A stretch of DNA of 45,149 nt from the NCBI GenBank assembly GCA_027452245.1, contig DAIDGW010000215.1, positions 1 through 45,149 on the forward strand, written 5' to 3'. The stretch comes from Acidobacteriaceae bacterium. Its GTDB lineage: Bacteria > Acidobacteriota > Terriglobia > Terriglobales > Acidobacteriaceae. Below are positions 17,669-26,347 of the stretch, one piece after another (the stretch's first letter is position 1; each line of letters opens with the position of its first letter). Below the pieces are notes generated by a model. That model did not search any database and was not told where the DNA came from. It worked only from the letters and a program-made list of their open reading frames with translations. The position numbers and the translations under genes were made by a program.

Positions 17669-18214
17669 TCAGCGCGGAGGTCCGTACCCGCACTGCTTCC
17701 AAAGCTTTTCCCAATTCCATAGTCCATAGGACGCGGGGCCGGGCAAGGGAAATCCAAGTTGATGAGCAAGCATGCATACCTGGCCGCGATGGTGAGCTTC
17801 GTGAGTGATCATGTAGGCAAACATGGCTGTGCCGGGAGTCCAAGGCTTTGCCCAGCCGTCGCGATGGAATTTCCTCACGCGTCCGTCACAGAGAGCCTCG
17901 GTCAGCATTTGCGAACACAGGTTCGCGGTTTGGGCCAGAGATTCGCGGGTCTCGTCCTGGGTGCAGCGGGTGCGATTCAGAAGATCCGGCCGCTTCAGAT
18001 GCGGTGCCGACAGGCGGAGCCACTTGCAGCGAACGTTGTGAACATGGGCAAAAATGGCGGCGATCGTGCGTAGTTTGCTGCCCGGGAGTTGGGCACGCCA
18101 TGCCTTTGGATCCAGATGCTCCAGCACCAGCTGATTCATCCGCTCATTGACAGCGAAGGCTTCCTGCATGCCTTGAAGCAGTTCGGGAGACGCCACGGGT
18201 TTTGATCGGACCAT
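17669..18214 (-). CDS. DinB/YfiT-like four-helix protein
   Basis: A 181-residue protein of the DinB superfamily. The helices carry AAIFAHVHNVRCKWL and ITHEAHHRGQVCMLAHQLG, giving the His triad that binds a metal ion in this fold. Family members act as metal-dependent thiol-S-transferases (bacillithiol or mycothiol related) or are uncharacterised, so the reaction is unknown. The start at 18214 gives MVRSKPVASPELLQG; no strong ribosome site is seen. It lies 81 bp upstream (minus strand, downstream) of the carboxypeptidase fusion and could be read in the same transcript. Confidence 0.8.
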   Translation of the reverse strand: MVRSKPVASPELLQGMQEAFAVNERMNQLVLEHLDPKAWRAQLPGSKLRTIAAIFAHVHNVRCKWLRLSAPHLKRPDLLNRTRCTQDETRESLAQTANLCSQMLTEALCDGRVRKFHRDGWAKPWTPGTAMFAYMITHEAHHRGQVCMLAHQLGFPLPGPASYGLWNWEKLWKQCGYGPPR

Positions 18215-18295
18215 GCCACTTCCTCGTGGGAGGAAGGCTAGCGTGAAGTCATGCCCAGAGCAAGCAGGAATCCCTGGTTAAAAACCCCAGTCGCG

Positions 18296-21200
18296 TCAGT
18301 GCTCGGTTTTCGCAGCCGAGGCACCCGGTCCTTTCAGCACACTACCCGCTTTAATTCCGGTGAGCTGTCCATTTTCGAATTCGAGCTGTCCATTGACGAA
18401 GACGTACTTCACTCCCTGAGAAAGTTCGGCCGGATGCTGATACGTAGCTTTGTCCTGAATGGTGGCGGGATCGAAGATGGTCACGTCCGCGAAATAGCCC
18501 ACCTTCAGCAGACCGCGATCGTGCAGGCGTTCCCGCTGGGCCGGCAGCGAGGTGATCTTGCGAATTCCCTGCTCCAGCGGAAGCAGATGCTGATCCCGAA
18601 TGTAATACCCGAGGAACCGCGGCATGCTGCCGAAGGCCCGGGGATGCGTATGCGGATCGAATAGAGGTCCATCGAGCGACATCTCGGGTGCGTCGAGGCC
18701 GATGCTGGTCCAGGGCTGTTTCAATCCGTAGCGCAGATCCTGTTCGCTGGCGATGAAGTAAATTGCCCCGGGCTGCGCCTTGTCGTCGAGGACGAGATCG
18801 AACAGCGTATCCAGGGGATCTTTTTTCTGTTCCGCGGCGATCTGCGCGAGCGTCTGGCCGTCGTATTTTTTGAGATCAGGGTTCACGATGCCCGAGACTA
18901 ATACTCCCGACGCCCCGCCGCTGCCCAGGTACAGGTTCTCCCATTCGCGGTGTTCGGTTGCCATTTCTTTCTTGATCCGGGCGCGGATGGCTGGGTCTTT
19001 GAGGCGCGTGAGCAACTTCTCCACGCCCCCGTCGGCGACCCACGGCGGCAGGCTGGAAGCGAGCGCGGTGCCGCCGGCAATGTAGGGGTACATGTCGGCC
19101 GAGACATCCTGTCCGGAATCGCGTGCAGATTGAATCATGCCGACAATCTTTGGCATGGTTCCCCAGCGCGGCTTGCCGATCACCTTAAGATGGAAAATTT
19201 CGACGGGCAAATGTCCCTCCCGCCCGATGCGCAGAGCTTCTTCGATAGCCTCCGTTTCGGTTTGCCCCTCGCTGCGCATATGCGTGGCGTAGATGCCCCC
19301 ATATTGGCCCGCAACTTTGGCGAGTTCGATCAGTTCGTCGGTTTTCGCGTAATGCCCGGGAGGATAGATGAGAGCCGTGGAGACGCCGAATGCGCCTTCC
19401 TGCATGGCTTGCGCAACTAGCCCTTTCATCTTGTCGAGTTCGGCCGGCGTAGGCGCGCGATCGACATCGCCCAGCACCGCTTCGCGAACCTGCGCGGCTC
19501 CAACATAGGTTCCGATATTGATCGGAGTGCCGATTTTTTCGAGGCGGGCGAAATACCCTGACAGAGTGGTCCAATCAATTTTCACGTGATACGGATCGAG
19601 GGAAGGCTGCGCCGCGGCAATGGTCAAGGCGTCCTGCGGCGCAATCGATTGCCCTTCTCCTGTGATCTCGCTGGTGATTCCCTGCGACAATTTGCTGAGC
19701 GCCCGGTTGTCGATCAGCAGAGACATCTCTGATTGTCCCAGCATATCGATGAAGCCCGGGGCCACGACCAGGCCGCTGGCGTCGATCACACGCTTGGCGC
19801 TTGCGCTGGCAAGATTGCCGATGGCAACAATGCGATTCCCTCGGATCGCAACATCCCCGGAGACCCAGGGATTTCCCGAACCATCGATAATTCGTCCGTT
19901 GCGGATCAGAACGTCGTACCCTGCCGGTTCTGCGGGCGCGGTAGCTGCCACGGCAGAAGGAGCGTCGTAGGCTGCGGCGGCGATCTCGCCCAGGGCTTGT
20001 CCTGCAATCTTCTGGATTGCATCCGGATCGTTCATCGGCGTGTGCACCATATTCACGTACGCCGAAAACGCCAGATGCTCTCCCTCCGAAGTTTGCATGT
20101 AGCCCGCTAGCCCCTTCCCTGTGACCAGCAGATCTTTGTTGAGCGCGTCGTAAACGCCGTAGGTTCCGGTCTTGGCCTGCACATGTCCGGCGGCCGGCGA
20201 GTTGACCTGAATGTCATAGAGCGTACCGTCGCGCCCCAAAATGGGCAGGCCGCGATCGAAATCCGCGGCATCTTTTACCCCGGTCATGAATGTCAGGTAG
20301 CGCACGATGAAGTCGGGAGTGAAGTAGGCATTGCCCCCGGCTCCGTCGCTCTGCGATGCAGCCGTGAGGTCGAGACCGGCCTTCTTTAGAAAGTCGTGCT
20401 CCAGATCGAATCCGGCCTGATCGATGTCTTTCTCTTTGTGAGCCAGTAAGGCGCCGAGAAGATAGGGCCCCATGGACGCATGTAGGTTCTGGCTCTGCTT
20501 GAGCGTGATCTTCACATCCTCGCGCAGCGGAGGCGAAACGTGTTCGGCCAGAAGATTCTCCGGCGTGTACTTCGAGGCCAGGGTTTTAAAGTCGACCGGA
20601 GCTTGCGTTCGCGGTGCGTCCATTTTGACGCCAAGCTGTGTCAGGGTTTCAGAAAGCAAACTAGCCGCATAGCGGCTCGGCTCCGGAACCGGATAGGCGT
20701 TCATGTAAGACTTCATGCCCAGCGGCAGCGTGCCAGTGAGCGTCACGCTGCGGGTTCCGTCAGGATTAAGCTTTTCGTCGGTGTAGTTCAGGTCGGGCGT
20801 GGCATCGGACTTCCCGGTCGTGGCCTGATTGATAATCTGCACATAGGAATTCTTTGGAGTGACTTGAAGTTTGAGAGGCGAACCAACCTTGTCGCCGGCG
20901 CCGACAATCACATCAACGAGATTGTCGTTCACCACAATCGGAGAGATCACGACATTCGTTCCCAACTCGCGAGTGCCCTCCGGGAAGAGACTCACATCGA
21001 CAAGAACTCTGCCACGAACTCGTTTGATTCCTTTTGCCGCAATCTGCTGGGCAATCTGGCGGATGACGAACAGCGGGTCGCCGAGGCCTTTGCTGTCGGG
21101 ACCACCGTAAGAATGGTCCATGTTTTCGTAGACGAGAGTGTCATCGGGCTGAACGCGGCCGGAAAGATCGGGATCGCCGCTGGCCACCAGAACGATATCG

Positions 21201-21529
21201 CCCTCGAGCGTGCCCTTCTTGATTGGCCCGGTGCGGTAGATGCGGGTATGAAACCGGTAATCGCCGCCCAGCAACTCGAGCACGGCTCCCTCGGTCATTA
21301 ACTTGGTAGTCGATCCGGGGACCAGCAACTGGTCGGGATTGTGCTGGTAGATGAGTTGCTTGCGGTCGAGTGAATAAAACTCGACACCGAACGTGGAGTG
21401 TGCGAACTCCGGGCGGTTCATGACCGCCTGAATCCGCTGCGGCAGCGTAGCCGAAGACTGGCACAACAAAGTTGACGGTAAAAAGATAGCGAAAAATGCA
21501 ACCGCAAGTCGGTCGAGCTTCAGCTTCAT
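18296..21529 (-). CDS. fused D-Ala-D-Ala carboxypeptidase (S13) and D-aminoacylase-like amidohydrolase
   Basis: One uninterrupted 1077-residue frame with two enzymes. After a signal peptide (about 1-27), residues about 28-525 are a peptidase S13/PBP4 (DacB) domain with all three penicillin-binding motifs: STTK (S73, K76), SQN (346-348) and KTG (453-455). A short Ala/Pro linker leads to an amidohydrolase (about 538-1070) of the D-aminoacylase group, with YATHMRSEG (H750), IFHLKVIGKPRWG (H780), GLDAPEM (D946) and HPRAFG. The usual N-terminal HxH is absent (FIDMLGQSE, 593-601) and the bridging-Cys position reads GEG (E625). It is probably periplasmic, trimming D-Ala or N-acyl-D-amino acids from wall peptides. 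A TTGACA-17-TAAAAC promoter precedes it. Confidence 0.9.
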   Translation of the reverse strand: MKLKLDRLAVAFFAIFLPSTLLCQSSATLPQRIQAVMNRPEFAHSTFGVEFYSLDRKQLIYQHNPDQLLVPGSTTKLMTEGAVLELLGGDYRFHTRIYRTGPIKKGTLEGDIVLVASGDPDLSGRVQPDDTLVYENMDHSYGGPDSKGLGDPLFVIRQIAQQIAAKGIKRVRGRVLVDVSLFPEGTRELGTNVVISPIVVNDNLVDVIVGAGDKVGSPLKLQVTPKNSYVQIINQATTGKSDATPDLNYTDEKLNPDGTRSVTLTGTLPLGMKSYMNAYPVPEPSRYAASLLSETLTQLGVKMDAPRTQAPVDFKTLASKYTPENLLAEHVSPPLREDVKITLKQSQNLHASMGPYLLGALLAHKEKDIDQAGFDLEHDFLKKAGLDLTAASQSDGAGGNAYFTPDFIVRYLTFMTGVKDAADFDRGLPILGRDGTLYDIQVNSPAAGHVQAKTGTYGVYDALNKDLLVTGKGLAGYMQTSEGEHLAFSAYVNMVHTPMNDPDAIQKIAGQALGEIAAAAYDAPSAVAATAPAEPAGYDVLIRNGRIIDGSGNPWVSGDVAIRGNRIVAIGNLASASAKRVIDASGLVVAPGFIDMLGQSEMSLLIDNRALSKLSQGITSEITGEGQSIAPQDALTIAAAQPSLDPYHVKIDWTTLSGYFARLEKIGTPINIGTYVGAAQVREAVLGDVDRAPTPAELDKMKGLVAQAMQEGAFGVSTALIYPPGHYAKTDELIELAKVAGQYGGIYATHMRSEGQTETEAIEEALRIGREGHLPVEIFHLKVIGKPRWGTMPKIVGMIQSARDSGQDVSADMYPYIAGGTALASSLPPWVADGGVEKLLTRLKDPAIRARIKKEMATEHREWENLYLGSGGASGVLVSGIVNPDLKKYDGQTLAQIAAEQKKDPLDTLFDLVLDDKAQPGAIYFIASEQDLRYGLKQPWTSIGLDAPEMSLDGPLFDPHTHPRAFGSMPRFLGYYIRDQHLLPLEQGIRKITSLPAQRERLHDRGLLKVGYFADVTIFDPATIQDKATYQHPAELSQGVKYVFVNGQLEFENGQLTGIKAGSVLKGPGASAAKTEH

Positions 21530-21647
21530 TGCGAAGACCTCAATATTAGGATGCGATGACCATATTTCCCCACGTCAGACCACCACGCGAGCAGCTTTGC
21601 TCCAGCTCTTGTTGATTACTGTAAGCCGTTCCAGAAGTGAGGCTTCC

Positions 21648-21676
21648 GTTTTAGAACTGAGCGAATCCCCTGTCAA
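21648..21676 (-). promoter_or_regulatory. sigma-70-type promoter for the carboxypeptidase/D-aminoacylase gene
   Basis: On the minus strand, TTGACA (21671-21676) and TAAAAC (21648-21653) are separated by exactly 17 bp. The predicted start of transcription is near 21641, giving a leader of about 110 bases before the ATG at 21529. Confidence 0.55.
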
Positions 21677-21685
21677 GCAAAAATG

Positions 21686-21697
21686 CACCAGTTGGTG
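21686..21697. promoter_or_regulatory. palindromic operator, copy 1 (CACCA-GT-TGGTG)
   Basis: A 12-bp inverted repeat inside TGCACCAGTTGGTG. It is repeated 30 bp to the right with one change. Its centre lies about 50 bp upstream of the predicted start of the minus-strand gene. It is a likely site for the adjacent RpiR-type regulator. Confidence 0.6.
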
Positions 21698-21715
21698 ATA
21701 TTAGTTGACATTGTG

Positions 21716-21727
21716 CACCATTTGGTG
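21716..21727. promoter_or_regulatory. palindromic operator, copy 2 (CACCA-TT-TGGTG)
   Basis: The second copy, inside TGCACCATTTGGTG, is exactly 30 bp from the first (about three helical turns), with a TTGACA (21705-21710) between them. It ends 35 bp before the preferred start of the RpiR-type gene, a position suited to autoregulation. Confidence 0.6.
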
Positions 21728-21762
21728 TCATGGTAGTGCGCAAAATTCAGGGGTTCGCCTGG

Positions 21763-22755
21763 ATGGCGTCACACGTACAAACAGGAATTCGCAGCAACGG
21801 GCAAGCCATTGAGCGCAAGCCGTGGATGACCGCGCTCGAGCACAGGCTCGCCCAGGCGCAACCCAACCTGAGTTCCAGCAGAATCGATCTGCTGGAGAAA
21901 ATCATCGCGCAGTCAGACGAGAATCATTTTCTCTCTTCGCGGGCGCTTGCCAGGCGGTACGAAGTGGACAAAGCTACGATTGTCCGCAGCATTCAGGTGC
22001 TCGGATACAAGCGCTATGCGGACTTTGCGGCTGATCTGCGGACCCATTTCATCAGCCACATCACTCCTTACACGCTGATGAAATCGGCGGCGCGGGAGAA
22101 GCGGAGCATCGCCGGTCATGTAGCGCATAGCCTGGAAATCGAACTGAACAATCTGCAGGCGTTGCAATCGAGCCTCGATCCGGTGGCGGTGGTCGAAATG
22201 GCCCGGCGCTTGAACCGGGCGCGGCAAATCGTCGTGACGGGCGTCGACTTTGCGGCAGGACTGGCGTATCTCCTGGCTTACGGCCTGGTGTCGCTCGGCT
22301 ATAACGCGGAGGCCCCCGTAGGTTCGGCGGGAAGTCTGCAGCAAAAAGTCACCCTGCTGACGTCGAAAGATCTGCTGATTGCGCTCAGCTTCGGTCGCTG
22401 CCTGCAGGCGACCGTTGATGCCGTCGTCCACGCCAGGCAGAATGGCGTTCCTACATTCGGCATTACCGACAGCGAGAAGACTCCGATCGCGCGGTTTTGC
22501 GATACCTTCTGGCTCGCCTCGATTGCGAATCCTTCCTTTCATGGTTCCTATGTCGCGCCCCTCGCCGCGATGGACGCGCTATTCGTCGCCTGCGCCCATC
22601 TGAAGCCCCGGCGATCGCTGGCCCTGTTGCGGCGGAAGGACCAGGATTCGCGTTCACGATGGTATTCGCCGCCTGGCAAATCTGCCCAGAAGAATGGATC
22701 GCGCGCTGACGATCTGCCTTCAGGGCTGCCGGTAGGCCCGGAAGTCAGTAATTAA
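21763..22755 (+). CDS. MurR/RpiR-family transcriptional regulator (HTH plus SIS domain)
   Basis: A 330-residue regulator. The N-terminal HTH_6 domain (about 25-105) contains SSRALARRYEVDKATIVRSIQVLGYKR-type helices, and the C-terminal SIS sugar-isomerase-like domain (about 150-290) contains ARQIVVTGVDFAAGLA and IALSFGRCLQATVDAV followed by GVPTFGITDS. Family members sense sugar phosphates or MurNAc-6-P and often sit beside N-acyl-D-amino-acid deacylase genes. Start chosen at ATG 21763, with AGGGG upstream; ATG 21730 is in frame. It is divergent from the carboxypeptidase/D-aminoacylase gene with two palindromes between, suggesting it controls that gene and itself. Confidence 0.88.
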   Translation: MASHVQTGIRSNGQAIERKPWMTALEHRLAQAQPNLSSSRIDLLEKIIAQSDENHFLSSRALARRYEVDKATIVRSIQVLGYKRYADFAADLRTHFISHITPYTLMKSAAREKRSIAGHVAHSLEIELNNLQALQSSLDPVAVVEMARRLNRARQIVVTGVDFAAGLAYLLAYGLVSLGYNAEAPVGSAGSLQQKVTLLTSKDLLIALSFGRCLQATVDAVVHARQNGVPTFGITDSEKTPIARFCDTFWLASIANPSFHGSYVAPLAAMDALFVACAHLKPRRSLALLRRKDQDSRSRWYSPPGKSAQKNGSRADDLPSGLPVGPEVSN

Positions 22756-22783
22756 CTTCGATTTTCATGGTTCGGAGACTCAG

Positions 22784-24829
22784 ATGAATACTGAAATATT
22801 GCGCAAGAACATACCTTTGAAAAGTCCTAAGGCCGCATGGAACTCGACCCGGTTCCGTCTTGGCTGCGTGCTTCTTTCCACGATTCTGTGCTCCGTAACC
22901 TTGGTCGGACAGGGTCCGAAACCTATGTCCCGCAAACCGGTCAGTAAATCCGAAGAGGGCAGCAGCACGCCCGCGACCACCCCGGCCGGGACACACGAAA
23001 TGACTCCCGAGGATGTCGCGGCTTTCCTCGACGGGATCATGCCGCAGCAACTGGCGCGCAACGATGTTGCCGGCGCGGTAATCGCCATCGTGAAAGATGG
23101 CAAGGTTCTGTTCGCGAAAGGATACGGGTACGCTGACGTAGCGAAGAAAACGCCGGTCACGCCCGATGGCACGCTCTTCCGCCCGGGGTCGATCTCGAAG
23201 CTCTTTACCTGGACGGCGGTGATGCAGTTGGAACAGGATGGAAAGCTCGATCTGAATCGTGATGTCAACGATTATCTCGATTTCAGGATTCCCGCGACTT
23301 TCCCCCAGCCCATCGCACTACGCAACATCATGACCCACACCCCCGGCTTTGAAGAGGCGGTGCAGAACCTGATCGCTTCGAAGCAGAGCGACATGATGCC
23401 CCTGGGCACGTATGTGAAAGAACACATGCCGGCGCGCATCTTTCCTCCCGGAGTGACGCCGGCATATTCGAACTACGCAACCGCAATGGCCGGATACATC
23501 GTGCAGCGCGTCTCCGGCGAAGATTATTACGACTACATCGAAAACCATATTCTCAAGCCTCTGCAGATGAACCATTCGACGTTTCGGCAGCCCCTCCCCC
23601 CATCGCTGGCGCCGATGATGTCGAAGGGCTACGAACGGGCCTCGCAACCGGCAAAGGACTTTGAGTATGTCGTGCCCGCCCCGGCCGGAAGCTCGTCGGT
23701 CACGGCGATGGATATGACGCACCTCATGATTGCCCATCTGCAGAACGGGCAGTATGAAGGCGTGCAGATCCTTCGTCCGGAAACAGCCGAACTGATGCAC
23801 ACCCGCCAATTTGCAAATTTGCCGGATATGAATGGCATGTGCCTCGGTTTCTATGAGGAAACTCGCAACGGACACCGCATCATTGGGCATGGCGGAGACA
23901 CGGAGTATTTTCACAGCGACCTGCACCTGATTCCCGATCAGCAGTTGGGATTCTTCGTCTCCTACAACAGCGCCGGCAAAGGCGAAGTCAGTCTGCGCGA
24001 AGCCGTGTGGCATGCGTTCCTGAATCGCTATTATCCGATCCAGCTTCCGGATACCCCGGCAGTCGCCAGCGCCGCGCAAGATGCCCAAACGGTGTCGGGT
24101 CACTACATCGTGAGCCGCCGGGAAGAAACCACCATCCTGAAAGGGCTGAACGTGGCTGGAGAGCTGAAGATCTATGCCAACAGCGACGGCACGATCAGCG
24201 CGAGCGAAATGAAGGACATGAACGGCGAGCCAAAAAAATTCCGCGAGATCGCTCCCCTGCTCTACCGGGATGTCAACCATCAGGACAAGCTTGGCTTCAA
24301 GCGCGACAGCTCGGGAAATCTGGTCGCGGTCATCGATTTTCCGTTTATGGTGTTTCAACGCGCTTCCTGGTGGGACAACAGCGCGCTGCAATTGCCGCTG
24401 ATCGGTGTCTCGTTCGGAATTGTTGTGCTCACGGTCCTGCTTTGGCCCGTCATGGCTTGGACCCGCCGGCATTACGGACTGCCGCTGAAGATGGATGCTT
24501 CCCAGCGCAGATTGCGGTTGCTGGTGCGCCTGGGTTGCATCGCGATTATCGTTTTCCTGGTCGGCTTCGTTACCTTCATCTCCATGGGGATGAAAGACCT
24601 GGAACTCCTCACCCCCAAGGGCGACATCTGGTTACGATTGATTCAGTTGTTCGGCTGGCTCGGATTTTTTGGCATGCTCGTAGCCGTTTACTCCGCAATC
24701 AAGTCGTGGCAGGATCATGCCCGCTGGATCTGGGCGAAGATCGGGGACGCTCTGATCGCTTTATCCTGCGTGGGCGTCTTCAGTTTCGTCTTGACTTGGA
24801 ATTTACTGCACTGGAGCCTGAAATACTAA
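22784..24829 (+). CDS. beta-lactamase-family serine hydrolase with C-terminal membrane helices
   Basis: A 681-residue class-C-beta-lactamase/DD-peptidase-like protein. An N-terminal hydrophobic segment (about 25-42) serves as signal or anchor. The serine-hydrolase domain (about 75-420) has SISK (S136, K139), YSN (228-230) and a late GHGGDTEYFHSD in place of KTG. A linker domain (about 430-525) is followed by four membrane helices at the C-terminus. It begins 28 bp after the RpiR-type gene on the same strand, so the two are probably co-transcribed. With the divergent carboxypeptidase, this suggests D-amino-acid-containing peptide hydrolysis at the envelope. Confidence 0.88.
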   Translation: MNTEILRKNIPLKSPKAAWNSTRFRLGCVLLSTILCSVTLVGQGPKPMSRKPVSKSEEGSSTPATTPAGTHEMTPEDVAAFLDGIMPQQLARNDVAGAVIAIVKDGKVLFAKGYGYADVAKKTPVTPDGTLFRPGSISKLFTWTAVMQLEQDGKLDLNRDVNDYLDFRIPATFPQPIALRNIMTHTPGFEEAVQNLIASKQSDMMPLGTYVKEHMPARIFPPGVTPAYSNYATAMAGYIVQRVSGEDYYDYIENHILKPLQMNHSTFRQPLPPSLAPMMSKGYERASQPAKDFEYVVPAPAGSSSVTAMDMTHLMIAHLQNGQYEGVQILRPETAELMHTRQFANLPDMNGMCLGFYEETRNGHRIIGHGGDTEYFHSDLHLIPDQQLGFFVSYNSAGKGEVSLREAVWHAFLNRYYPIQLPDTPAVASAAQDAQTVSGHYIVSRREETTILKGLNVAGELKIYANSDGTISASEMKDMNGEPKKFREIAPLLYRDVNHQDKLGFKRDSSGNLVAVIDFPFMVFQRASWWDNSALQLPLIGVSFGIVVLTVLLWPVMAWTRRHYGLPLKMDASQRRLRLLVRLGCIAIIVFLVGFVTFISMGMKDLELLTPKGDIWLRLIQLFGWLGFFGMLVAVYSAIKSWQDHARWIWAKIGDALIALSCVGVFSFVLTWNLLHWSLKY

Positions 24830-24841
24830 GGGACGCTTCGA

Positions 24842-24880
24842 CGGGCCGTTTGCGTTCGAGCCTCGGACTCAAGCGGCCCG
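24842..24880. terminator. hairpin between convergent hydrolase and DoxX-like genes
   Basis: CGGGCCGTTTG (24842-24852) pairs with CAAGCGGCCCG (24870-24880) with one wobble position. It lies 12 bp after the hydrolase stop codon. The T-run is poor, so it is a candidate terminator only. Confidence 0.5.
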
Positions 24881-24910
24881 CGGTCTTTGCTCCACGCCAC
24901 CTCGCCCCGA

Positions 24911-25891
24911 TCAACTTACCACCGGCGCCTCTCGGCCGACTTTAACCCGCGGCATAGATGTTTCCCTCTCCATCGCGTTCGCCAACAGCAGGATGGATCC
25001 ACAGAAAAGCATCGTGTCGAAAAAATAGTTCAGCGCAACCACATCTTTTGGCGCAGTGATCAGTATGGGGAGATAGATCCAGAAGATCGCCAGAAGAATC
25101 GTCAGTCCCAGAGCGGTAGCCGCCGTGCGCGTTCTCTTGTTCAATATCAAGCAGACTCCTGCAAGAGTCAGGATCACACCCACGAAATAACTGAGCAAGA
25201 TTCGTCCCGGAATCCACACCGGGGTTAGTTTTTGCAGTGGAACTCCCGGCACGTGAGCCGGATGTAGAAAATGCTCCACCCCATAGAACAGCGAAGCAAC
25301 TGCGATGAACAAGCGCGGAATAGTAGCCAGCCCGCCTGCGGGCAGCGGTCGTCCAGACGGACTGCTCCACGGAGATATGGCGAGCGCCAGACCGCCGCCG
25401 CTGAAAGCAAGTTCCCTCAACGCCAGAGCCCAGAAAAATCTGTTGTGCGGGTTATCAATCACGCCGGGGATATCCATCAGGATTACGAACGACAGCATGG
25501 TCATTCCGACCAGTCCGGCTGCCAACCGGGCCTGCACCAGCAGCACGATGCTGAGCCCGGCGCACACAAAACCGAGGCCCACCGCATACACCCAAAACGT
25601 ATGCGCGGGAATCCAGTGTGGAACGAGGGCCGCGATATCGGCCGTATCGGTAAAATGCTCGGTTCCAAAAACTGCCATGGGAATGGCAAAACACAATCGC
25701 CCAAACGGCATGATCTTGTCCACGCCGTGCTCCTGCGGCAGTTCTTTGCGAATCTTGATAAGGCCAATGATGAAAAGCAGGGACGCGCAAAAGTAAATCC
25801 AGAATGCGATTTTCGAGAGGCCAAATGGAACCGCTGCCAGCGCAAGCGCTAAGCCAGCGAAGTGCGGAGAACAACTGAGGAGATTCTGCAC
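24911..25891 (-). CDS. DoxX-like multi-helix membrane protein (tandem duplication)
   Basis: A 326-residue membrane protein with about eight helices in two similar halves. Each half carries an 'F(Y)G.EHF.....' motif: AVFGTEHFTDTADIA...VPHWIPAHTFW in the first and SLFYGVEHFLHPAHVPG...TPVWIPGRILL in the second. This matches DoxX/DUF-type membrane proteins of unknown transport or redox role. The start is GTG with GGGAG nine bases upstream. It is convergent with the hydrolase gene and stands alone on its strand. Confidence 0.75.
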   Translation of the reverse strand: MQNLLSCSPHFAGLALALAAVPFGLSKIAFWIYFCASLLFIIGLIKIRKELPQEHGVDKIMPFGRLCFAIPMAVFGTEHFTDTADIAALVPHWIPAHTFWVYAVGLGFVCAGLSIVLLVQARLAAGLVGMTMLSFVILMDIPGVIDNPHNRFFWALALRELAFSGGGLALAISPWSSPSGRPLPAGGLATIPRLFIAVASLFYGVEHFLHPAHVPGVPLQKLTPVWIPGRILLSYFVGVILTLAGVCLILNKRTRTAATALGLTILLAIFWIYLPILITAPKDVVALNYFFDTMLFCGSILLLANAMERETSMPRVKVGREAPVVS

Positions 25892-26347
25892 GGGTTCGTG
25901 CTCCCACGCCAGACGTTAAGTCAGGAGATTCTAGAACTGAGAACCAAACGGAAGCAACCGAAGTTGCCTGGCTCGATCGCACGTGCCGCTCGCAGTCTTC
26001 CGTGTCAGACCATCACCGTCGCGAAGGTAGAGGATCGGTGTGGAACGTGGCAATCCCCACCGGCGGCCGATGGTAGTAAGTACCAAAAACCGAGCTTTAC
26101 CTACGTTCCCGCCCAGCCGCCCCCTGTTAGGCGATAGGTAAAAGCGTGCGCCAATGACATGATGCCAATGACAGTACGGCTATTTATCATTGCGTGATTC
26201 AACAATCGGCAAACAGCGGCGGAGTATTCAACTTCCCACCAGACGACTTTCGGACCCCGAGTTCTCTCCAAGGCTGACGGTTGACCTTCATACCCTTGAA
26301 TCGAATGTGCTGGAACGTAGGTTGCCAGAGTTATAATCACGCCAACC
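25892..26347. other. 456-bp intergenic region before the second kinase
   Basis: No convincing gene is present. It holds a short tandem GCCAATGACA (26150-26159 and 26164-26173, 14-bp period) and a TATAAT box close to the kinase ATG. Confidence 0.5.
26332..26337 (+). promoter_or_regulatory. TATAAT box 10 bp before the kinase ATG
   Basis: A consensus -10 lies at 26332-26337 and the ATG at 26348. Transcription would start only a few bases before the ATG, and no Shine-Dalgarno is seen, so a nearly leaderless mRNA is likely. No good -35 is present 17 bp upstream. Confidence 0.4.

Noticed and set aside
23318-24472. A 384-residue frame antisense to the beta-lactamase-family gene
   Set aside because: Arg/His-rich mirror frame without domain resemblance; the plus-strand frame has the SxxK and YxN motifs.
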